The notes beneath the pieces were generated by a model. It did not search any database and had not been told where the DNA came from. It saw only the letters and a list, made by a program, of their open reading frames with translations. From Thozetella sp. PMI_491 (lineage: Eukaryota > Ascomycota > Sordariomycetes > Chaetosphaeriales > Chaetosphaeriaceae), in the NCBI GenBank assembly GCA_021432635.1, contig MU270032.1:806001-870000 (forward strand): a stretch of 64,000 bases of DNA, given 5' to 3'. Positions 56,127 through 64,000 of this stretch are shown piece after piece. Within the stretch, counting starts at the first letter, position 1, and each line of letters begins with the position of its first letter. Both the position numbers and the translations under genes were made by a program.

Positions 56127-57097
56127 GATCGGCAGGTCGCAGAATTTGGATGTCACATTGAACGTTACTGCCAATATCATCAGTGCCCAAGGACCTTGGC
56201 CAGCAGAAAGTCTTGGTTATACTCAAGCTGTCCGCGACGCTACATTGCCGGGTGATGCAAGACTGCATGTCTGCGGAGAGCAGAACTTCTTGGCAAGCGC
56301 ACGGCTCCTGGCCGGCCACGCAGGGCGTCAGCGGCTGGATATCGATGAGACACGGTTTCTATGACGGATTAGCCGAGCGGGACAGCGGGATTTCAGGTGT
56401 GCCAAACCGCGCAGTCGGGACTCGCATCCAGTCCCGGCTTCTGTCCCAGAGCCGCGCCGGCGACGCAGAGAAAAAAAGCGGCCAGAGAGGGAATCATCGC
56501 TTTTGCTTCGCGGGGTTGAGAACGCGAAACTGACAACAACACGGAAGTGCAATGTCCCCTATCCTTGGCCAGGGCCCCGGGTTTTAATGTAACTAGCCCT
56601 GGGGATACCAGGGGTTACGAAACAGGACGCGGACACTGTTCCCGGGTGGGTGGTTGCGGCTGCGACCCCCGGTTGCCGCCTAACCCGATGCGATCTTTCG
56701 TACTTTTGGAGGCGCCATGCTTATCTCCACAGGTGTGGTCCGGGTGCAGATGAGGCGGGTCCAGACGAAGGCTGGGCCGGAGAATCGAAAGGTTGTGGCA
56801 GCCATAGCGTCTTGCTTAATGGAGTGTGAGCGATGCGCGAGTCTCGGTCTCGGGAAAAAAAGAAGCGACCACCAAACACGACCAGGTCGCTCGACTCGAG
56901 TAGAGTTGGCATTTCGGCTTCGGGATATCTTGAGGTTGCCACTCTTGGCCGTCACTATGTTTAGTTCTTCTTCAAACCCATCTTCGTCATCCTCATCATC
57001 GATTGATGGGAATCTGCGCCCCGTCTTACGATCAAGTCCGGGATAGCGACCGAGAATTCGGTAGCCGCCTACGTCGAAACATCGTTACAGATCGCCC
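56127..57097. other. Intergenic upstream of the PTH11-like gene
   Basis: No gene is supported; a 56717-57046 ORF ends in a Ser homopolymer and has no motif. The region presumably holds the PTH11-like gene's promoter on its left edge. Confidence 0.45.
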
Positions 57098-58125
57098 TTA
57101 GCTCTTCAATATCGCGGCCTTGGGCCATATCCCCTTTCCAGATACAGCATATTTTTTAAGCCGAGAGACATTGGTAGAGAAGCAAGAACGGTTGTGCGGA
57201 CAGATTACCAGACGTGTAAAGAGACTCCAATACTCGAGTCGATAGGCAATCCTACTCGTATATGCTAGCCGCAAAATGTTATCGGCACTATTGGCGGTAG
57301 CAGAGGGAGTGGCGCGTGCGCATAGCTGTACCTCATCGCGCCGTGCGGCAATCTCTACAAGCCCTTGGAAAATATATAGCGCAGCGCCGCACACTATGCC
57401 CGCACTCAGGCCGACCCTAGGCCCAGGGAAAGACGTCCGGCTCTTGGAATGTTGGTCGGCGCAGTCGACGCCTTTCACCATTGCCCGCTCATCCGGGTTG
57501 TTGGGTGGAGTTGGTGCCGGCGTAGGGCGGGGAAGAGCAACAGAGGTGGTGGCGAACTTCTCGATAGCTTTGACGAGGCTTTGCTCACCGTCAGGCACGT
57601 TCTAATGCTCCGTGGCTCCGTGTCCTTCGGAGATAGACCCAGTGGACGGCGACTTGAATGTACCGATGCGCTCTTGGATCCGCCCTTTCACATGGTCCAT
57701 TGTGATCGACGTTTCTAGTTCTTTGCCAGGACTAGCTGCTGGCCCTTGCGAAATGTCACCGTGTCGAGGGGTGGGCGCCGCGTAGGTGTCGTTAAAGAAC
57801 GAGTCTCCTAGGTCGCTGGTTGCTGACCGGTCGTCGGACGGAATTTGGCTTTGCGAAGGGTTAGGGGGAACCTAGGCAGCATCTGTTAGTTAATTCGTAA
57901 CAAATGAGAAAAGTCCAGCTGAATTGCTCTACGAACTGACCGTATACTCAAAAAAGGCCGTCGTGGTTCTGGCTTTGTGGAGAACGTTCCGGGACGAGAA
58001 CGGAGCGCACTAACAGCTGAAACATAGTCGTCTCCCTTCTCGTTCGGCGCCTGCGCGCTGTGCCTGGCAGCCGTGCCGACGCGTCGCGGCCGAGTGCTGG
58101 CCCTGCCGAGCAAGGCGAGCCACAT
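57098..58125 (-). pseudogene. Unresolved, probably broken gene
   Basis: On the minus strand a frame is open from about 57870 to 57098 apart from one TAG (57604-57602). It reads a Ser/Pro/Asp-rich linker (SDDRSATSDLGDSFFNDTYA), ITMDHVKGRIQERIGTFK, then EQSLVKAIEKFATTSVALPR and GLSAGIVCGAALYIFQGLVE. A good acceptor (TAACTAACAG...TGCCTAG, near 57870) suggests an intron, and upstream codons at 57886-58125 may be the preceding exon, but the phases I tried do not join. No family is recognised. The in-frame stop and phase conflict make a pseudogene or a sequencing error likelier than an intact gene. Confidence 0.3.
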
Positions 58126-58194
58126 ACAATTGCAGAATTGAGGCTGTCCTATGATTGTAGGGGGTCGTTTGTAACGGCGAAGCGTGTTGGTGCT

Positions 58195-58277
58195 GGTGCA
58201 GGGTACTTAGCGCCGGTGCCAGGGTATACAGCACCAGCGCCCGGGTATGCAGTACCGGCGCCAGGGTGTGCATGGCC
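58195..58277. repeat. 21-bp degenerate tandem repeat, four copies
   Basis: Four units of about 21 bp with core GG-x-GCC-AGGGTAT-x-CAG-ACC run from 58195 to 58277. Read on the plus strand they give APVPGYTAPAPGYAVPAP; read on the minus strand they give PGAGTAYPGAGAVYPGAGAKYP, a Gly/Pro/Ala-rich tract that may belong to the broken minus-strand gene. Confidence 0.7.
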
Positions 58278-59259
58278 GGTGCTTAGCCCCCCAAAAGCGG
58301 CGAGGGGCCATCGCGAGGGGGGATGGTGACGAGATTCGTCTTTTATAACATTAATGCAAGCGCGCGTACGTTTCTTGACCCCTCAATTATTAGCTTCCTT
58401 ATTGCGGTAATTTGAAGCTCGCGGGAGTTCCCGTCCTGTCCATCTTCTCTCGTCCCCCCTCCCTCCACCGAGTGGCGAAATCCGAACAGCTCTTCAGTTC
58501 CATTGCTCCTTTAGCTAGCTTCCAAACTCTTGCCCATTCTACAGGACATGTTGTGCGGCTGCTGGGGCTATTGTCATGCACACCATCGAGCAATTATCCA
58601 GGTCCAGCAAATACCACTTCGAGATGAATATTGTAGCCTGATATAGACAAGGTCAGCAACCTTGCCGGAACCAAGTAGGGATATGGAGCGGCCGGCCACC
58701 AGTGTTTCCGTAACAGGGAATAATGTTGCGCCAAAGCCTCCTCGCAAAGAAGGAAGAGTCGTCCGCCAAGGCACCGAACATTCCGATCTAAGCACCGGCA
58801 AGCGGGCAAAGGTGATGAATTTAAGCGTCGCCCTGCCGCCTCGGAGCAAATGCGACGCCGATGTTAGTCATGGTCGGATTACGGCATGCCGGTCGTTTTC
58901 TACCACCACCACTAGGAGCGTCGCGACAGCTTGGCGGTCCCTGCTAGGGGGTATGTCGCGTGGTGGCACAGCTTGGCTTACGAAGTAATAGTGCGGAGGA
59001 GGTGGAGCTGCGGATGCAGAGCCAATCACAAAGTACTGAGTCCGCAGAGAAAAAAAAAGTGGCCCTACCGAGGTTAAGGTTATGTACGTCGTAGAGAGTT
59101 GCCTACTCTCTGTATCACGGAATCGGCCTCCTGACGTGAGCCGAAATCACCTTAGCCCTACGAAGGCTGATGCCCGAACTCCGTCTGGTGGATCAGAGCC
59201 ACGAGCAAACTGTGGATGTAGTCGTAATCTAAGCTTGCGCCTGTCTGCCGGCAAGCACG
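58278..59259. other. Intergenic, no supported gene
   Basis: Short ORFs only. The right end is the promoter of the second tannase-like gene. Confidence 0.45.
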
Positions 59260-59288
59260 TATAAAAGAACCAGGCTGGGACAGCCTGG
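59260..59288 (+). promoter_or_regulatory. TATA box and adjacent palindrome of the second tannase-like gene
   Basis: TATAAAAG at 59260-59267 is 92 bp before the ATG. Immediately downstream CCAGGCT (59270-59276) and AGCCTGG (59282-59288) form a perfect 7-bp inverted repeat around GGGAC. The close fit to a core promoter limits how far upstream an extra coding exon could lie. Confidence 0.55.
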
Positions 59289-59351
59289 GACTCGTGTTGC
59301 TTGACCATGGCCAGCATCTCATAGCCTTCTGACTAGACAATTCCGCCAACC

Positions 59352-61103
59352 ATGACTTCTGCCTGCACGCCCGCGACATTCGCGCCGTCTATATTCGGCA
59401 CGGCTGTCCAGGCCATCACGGCCTCCCTGGTGACTGGGTACAGCGTCACCGTCCCAGGCGAATATCGCTTCAGCCAGCCGACGGCCGTGGTGAACAATGC
59501 GACCTTCTGCAACGTAACCGTCACATACACACATCCCGGCGAGGGCGATAGTGTCATCGTCGAGGCCTGGTTGCCACCGACCAACTCCAGCTGGAATAGC
59601 CTCTTCGAAGGTGTCGGAGGTGCTGGCTGGATCGCCGGCCGTGGCGTCATCCAATACCTGAACATGGCAGCCGCCGTGTCCGAGGGCTACGCAACCATCA
59701 CGACGGACGCGGGTCTGGGAAGCGCCGAGGATCCTTCCTCTTGGGGCCTGGTGAGCGAAGGCAATGTGAACTTGTATCTCTTGCAGAACTTTGGAGCTAA
59801 AACCCTGGGTGAGCAAGTAAGTCAAGCCTGGATCGTCTACCGGAAGTACTTTAGATTTTCTAACGTCTGTAGGCCCTTTTCGGAAAGTCTCTCGTTCAAA
59901 GCTACTACGGCACCCCGCCCAAGTACTCCTACTGGAATGGCTGCTCACAGGGAGGCCGGCAGGGTCTCGCCATCGCCCAGCAATATCCGACTGCATACGA
60001 CGGCATCGTGGCGGGTGCGCCGGTCGTCTCCATGAACTATGTCGGAATCAATCTCTTCTGGGCCCAAGAGTGGATGAGCATTATACAAGCATGGCCGTAC
60101 GGATGCGAAATGGATGCCATCACCGAGGCAGCGGTGGCGGCTTGCGATGGCCTAGATGGCGTGAACGACGGTATTATAAGCAATCCGGCCGACTGCTTGG
60201 CTCGCTTTGACCCCTTCTCGCTCGTGGGAACTTCGGTGCAGAACTGCTCGCAAACCGGAGCGCCCCGGTCGATCACCGAGGCTGCGGCTAGCGTCGTCAA
60301 CGCCACATGGAGTGGCCCCATTTCGGCGCAAGGAAAGCCGATCTGGCCCGGGTTCTTCCCTGGCGCGGATCTAACTGGTGACCTTTCAGGGCCGGCCTCG
60401 CTCAGTGGGATGGCCGGTACCAACTGCACCTCTGGTGTGTGTGTCGGGTCGCCGAATGCCCTCATCCCACCGTGGCTGAAATATTTGTATGCGAAGGATC
60501 CCAGTTTCGACTACAGCAACCTGACGCACGAAGAATTTGATCAGGTCGTACATGCCACTCTTCAACAGTACCATGATCTTCTTGACACGAATGACCCCGA
60601 CCTATCCGACTTCTACAAGGCGGGTGGGAAGATATTGTCGTTCCACGGGCTGGTAAGCATCTTTCTCCTCTCCATGTCCTACCCTACCGGACTACCATAA
60701 GCCACAAGGGTTATGCCGTAAGGATGGCCGGCTGACTTGTACCACTATCCTGTAGGCCGACAACATTGTTGCCTATGGTGGCTCCGAGAAGTACTACAAG
60801 GAAGTTTCGGCGGTCCTTCCCAATGTGCATGACTTCTTCCGTCTCTATCCAGTTCCCGGCCTGGGCCACTGTTTTGGCGGGAAAAGCACGGCGCCACAGA
60901 CGATGTTCGCCCAGCTCCGCGCTTGGGTTGAGAACGGCACTGCGCCAGAGACCACTCCCGTTTCCATCACCGACCTTGAAGGGAAGACCCAGGACCGCAT
61001 TCTCTGTCCGTATCCGCAGCAGCAGGTGTTCAATGAATCGTGCGGCGACGCTGGCAACGCCGAGTGCTGGTCGTGCTCAGCTCGGGAGCGCTGCAGGAAG
61101 TGA
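59352..61103 (+). CDS. Tannase/feruloyl esterase family protein without visible signal peptide
   Basis: Three exons (59352-59816, 59873-60652, 60756-61103) give 530 residues. The catalytic CS-D-HC set is complete: GCSQGGRQG with Cys179 and nucleophile Ser180, HGLADNIV with Asp417, and GLGHCFGG with His453 and Cys454, so the family disulfide can form. The calcium-type loop is CDGLDGVNDGII. Many N-glycosylation sequons point to a secretory protein, yet the predicted start MTSACTPATFAPSIF carries no hydrophobic leader, and the TATA element 92 bp upstream leaves no room for a leader exon. It may be a leaderless intracellular esterase, or have a non-standard start. Activity is on phenolic esters by family (feruloyl, galloyl). 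It is tail-to-tail with the Zn2Cys6 gene; the stops are 23 bp apart. Confidence 0.92.
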
Positions 61104-61126
61104 TAGGTGTGGTGTGATGTAACTTT

Positions 61127-62377
61127 CTAGACCGGGATTATAGACTGTTGAGATGCCTTGATCATCTCATTTGGCCACACAAGCCAACTCTCCCATTTAG
61201 GACCCAGATACTGCGTAATCGACTGAATAATAAACGCGCCCGAATCTCCTACGGTCCAATAGTATCTCGTATGATAGAGAAGCACAGCATAGTGGGCCAG
61301 AATAACGAGTGACTCGGGGCATCGTCGCTCCACCAGCTGCACATACTCCTGGCCGGCCACGATGGGCCATTTCAAAACGAGGAGCACTTGCCGAGTGGAC
61401 GAAGCCCTCGGAGAGATTTGATCATAGTATATCTGATGCAGCCAGTCGATGGCCTTCTTGGAGGCCGCAGCTGTAGGCCCATCCAAGCCGGCCACTTCGA
61501 CGAGCCTCATCAGGTCGGCAAAATGGCCACAGGCGCCGATTTTAAGAGACAGGTACTCGTCGATCATGCACAGATCAAGGTCTTCATGACCCGCCTGTAG
61601 CTCTCCACTGAGAAGGAGAGGCGGTCCCATGCTAGGCTCTGTACCAGTGCTCGTGCCGACGAGGTGAGCGATGCCGCGGCAGATGTTGAACCACTGAACT
61701 AGCGGGTCCAGGAACGCAGGGAACGGGGCTCGAGATGACAGAGCCTCGAACATGACGTGAAAGGCGACTAGGATGGAAAATAGGTATGTCGGCGCGAACC
61801 TCTCGGCACCCACCTGAAGCTCGGTTGCATTGAACTGCGCCAGCGCCTTGGTCTGCAGAACCGACGCCTCATTGAGTCCAATTGGCTGCGTTCGGCCAGC
61901 CTCCCAGTTCCAGTGGGCGGCCGAGACAGCCAAGAGCTGGTCCATCAGCCATGCGTTCTGAAATGCCTCGCGAACCGTCACTTCGAAAAAGTCGTGGAGC
62001 TCCAGCTGGGTCGACATGCTGATCCGGAAGTGGTGCAACAGCTCCATGTGCCGCATAGTGAAAGTCGGCTCCGTAGACACCCCGGTCCAGCTAGGCGAAG
62101 AGGCAGCCCAGTCGGCCGAGGTTGTGCTTGCGGGCACAAGCTGGAGGCTGTGAGCTTCAGCCGTGGACGGACATGGCGGCGGAAGGCTAGAGGTCGAGCG
62201 AGGCAAAAGCGAGCGCGATCCCGGTGTCCGGGCCACGAGCGTGAGGAAGGAGCAGTGCAGATTCGACGCCCGGCAATTCATGCACGACGGGCGGGCTTCG
62301 TCGCACTTCCTATGCCGGCGTTTGCACTCCCGGCAACCGGCCCGCGACTTTGTGCGAGCGCGGTGTGACATGCTCAT
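61127..62377 (-). CDS. Zn2Cys6 transcription factor
   Basis: An intact single-exon gene of 416 codons on the minus strand. The six zinc-binding Cys are at 15, 18, 25, 32, 35 and 42 (GCRECKRRHRKCDEARPSCMNC, HCSF), preceded by a basic RARTKSRAG arm. A Ser/Pro-rich linker leads to a helical regulatory region with MRHMELLHHFRISMSTQLE and HDFFEVTVREAFQNAWLMDQLLAVSAAHWNWE; this MELLHH/F pattern is typical of the fungal specific TF domain 2 group (UPC2/sterol-uptake-like relatives). It has no intron, unlike most genes here. The convergent tannase-like gene shares its 3' space, so transcriptional interference, or a regulator-target pair, is possible; the latter is only inference from proximity. Confidence 0.93.
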   Translation of the reverse strand: MSMSHRARTKSRAGCRECKRRHRKCDEARPSCMNCRASNLHCSFLTLVARTPGSRSLLPRSTSSLPPPCPSTAEAHSLQLVPASTTSADWAASSPSWTGVSTEPTFTMRHMELLHHFRISMSTQLELHDFFEVTVREAFQNAWLMDQLLAVSAAHWNWEAGRTQPIGLNEASVLQTKALAQFNATELQVGAERFAPTYLFSILVAFHVMFEALSSRAPFPAFLDPLVQWFNICRGIAHLVGTSTGTEPSMGPPLLLSGELQAGHEDLDLCMIDEYLSLKIGACGHFADLMRLVEVAGLDGPTAAASKKAIDWLHQIYYDQISPRASSTRQVLLVLKWPIVAGQEYVQLVERRCPESLVILAHYAVLLYHTRYYWTVGDSGAFIIQSITQYLGPKWESWLVWPNEMIKASQQSIIPV

Positions 62378-64000
62378 CTCCTGTTTTTCGTGATTTGCTT
62401 GTGGGTCGAAATGTGCGGCGCTGTGGCCTTGGACGGATTGGCTGGGTTCATCATTGGGTTCGGCTGATCCTGGGCGGTGACGCGGAGGAATTATCTTTCC
62501 GAAATGTGCTGACGCTCAAGAAACTGGGGGAGGGTCTAGCGGCGAATCGTCAGCGCCTGGAAACCAGAGAAGCGCGATGAATTCTTGGCCAGTAATTACC
62601 TATTCGTCCCTGAATATTACTAGTATAAAAATGCCTACCTGATTAGTCGAGGATCCGAGCGTTCGTGGAACGGAAGTTCCTCTATACGTAAAGTAGCTAA
62701 GGACTACGAGCCTGTCATACAGGAACCTTGTGGCTCGAATGGTAGTTTGTTATGGAAATCCATTTAAGCTGTACAGTGTTAGGCTAGGACCAAACAGTGA
62801 TCGTGATCATGGATTGTTCATACAGCCTAACCAGCCTTTAGGACGATATGATGAGATCACAAATATACGAAGCTCTTAGATATGTTACTCTAAGTATTTC
62901 CTACGGATGTTGTTTTGTAGAGCCATTAGCTCCTAGATCTAGGTCATGCTATGCCTTTCAACCCTGTGTATCGGCGATACTCTCTTGCCTAGTCTTGCAT
63001 GATTTGCCATCCTCTAACCCAATAGCAACAACCCCAAAGTCATGCGTACTACCCCTCTTGCTAGACTAGAAGCGGCGTGGCCGCAAGTATACAGATGCAT
63101 AGTTTAATGCATTACCTGACTGGGGAGTGAAAGGCAGGAGTGGCCTGCCGGGAATCAAGTGGCCTCACCCCGTCTTGGCAGGCGGGCGCTAGTGCATCTG
63201 ACTATCTGAACTTGACCTGGCTTGGCTTGGCTCCGCCGTACCTACAGCTATATTAGCTAACTTCCGAATGAGGTGTTGATCAAGAGTCATCAACCCATGA
63301 GCAAGGATGGGCTATGCATGGCGCCAAACAATGGACAACTTAGATCATTCTCCGGGCGGCTTCATACCTACCAATCCAGAGCAAGCTAGCGGGCACGAGA
63401 TCGCTACATAATACCCCTCTGAGGAGTGCCAAGCCCAAGACGTTCCTACGTCGGCTATAGTAGCTTCGGCAGCAGGAAGTAGCTGCACTGCTAGGGGTGC
63501 GAACCGATTCAGGATCTAGCCTACTTGGCCCCCAAAGGCCAAGAATGCGCCTCATGGATAGCGCATGCATCTGATTCAGCGATTCACTAGGGAACATCGG
63601 TGAAGCGTTCATGCCAGACTATGTCTTAGGGCCATTGCTGATAACGTGTGTTGGTTTGATTGGCAAACTATTGGTTCAGATTATTCTTAGGTGCGCCTTG
63701 TGCCATTTGCGCGCATAGTATTTGAAGCTAGTCGTAGCCCGCCAATGCGCAGCGTATTTCTTTCTTGGGGAATAGTACCATCGATGTGGTATACTGGGAA
63801 GACACCCTGTGTTTCTATCCGGCGATATCCCTACCCCACCTCTCGAGAATTTGGGTCGTAGTAACTCTGTAGATGCAGCAGCGTCGACTAGCACCCTATG
63901 CATTCGGGTTTACTGCCAAAATAGAGCGCCTCCGAGCTGCTAACGCGTTTCGATCAACCTTCGACCCTCAACCCCGCCTCGCTTCCTGAAAAAGGGCATG
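62378..64000. other. Terminal intergenic region, no supported gene
   Basis: Upstream region of the Zn2Cys6 gene and 1.6 kb to the window edge with short ORFs only. Nothing further is recognised. Confidence 0.45.

Overview
The window comes from the nuclear genome of a filamentous ascomycete (Pezizomycotina). The evidence is genes broken by 45-140 nt GT..AG introns with CTAAC/CTGAC-like branch sites, and a set of fungus-specific families: Zn2Cys6 and bZIP-DUF3425 regulators, DUF3433, the Clr5 domain, a PTH11-type rhodopsin-fold membrane protein, and a PigL/SesA-like N-terminal domain. All gene models were built by hand from splice signals, reading-frame continuity and recalled family motifs; no database search was run. 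Genus cannot be fixed from the sequence. The secreted plant-cell-wall and aromatic-ester enzymes suggest a plant-associated or saprotrophic lifestyle.

Layout. 1-7 kb: a Clr5-domain protein, a protein with a fungal STAND-type N-terminal domain, and a secreted ML/NPC2-like lipid-binding protein. 7.7-11.6 kb: a large DUF3433 membrane protein (minus). 13.4-20.5 kb: a monocarboxylate-type MFS transporter with a 13-nt microexon, a small secreted protein (minus), a beta-lactamase-fold serine hydrolase, and a possible glycine-zipper protein. 22-34 kb: an NAD-dependent epimerase/reductase divergent from a Zn2Cys6 regulator, then a GH12 endoglucanase divergent from a cellulose-synthase-like GT2, a secreted muconate-cyclase-like lactonase, and a secreted pepsin-type protease (minus). 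36-42 kb: a MIR1-type mitochondrial phosphate carrier whose start codon overlaps the stop of an 83-codon ORF, and an old yellow enzyme. 42.6-44.3 kb: a degenerate AT-rich stretch with a broken gene. 44.6-53.2 kb: a secreted tannase/feruloyl esterase, a second MFS transporter, a bZIP-DUF3425 regulator (minus), and a short-chain dehydrogenase. 54.9-62.4 kb: a PTH11-like receptor (minus), an unresolved broken locus, and a second, leaderless tannase/feruloyl esterase tail-to-tail with a Zn2Cys6 regulator.

How the genes may work together. No PKS, NRPS or terpene cyclase is present, so this is not a classical metabolite cluster. The strongest functional unit is the divergent GH12/GT2 pair with its neighbouring Zn2Cys6 regulator, resembling a beta-glucan synthase with a partner endoglucanase. 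A looser theme is aromatic-ester handling (two tannase/FAE enzymes, a lactonase, an OYE, transporters). The intergenic regions are long (often 1-3 kb) and hold small degenerate repeats with C/T and G/A differences, as expected where repeat-induced mutation has acted.
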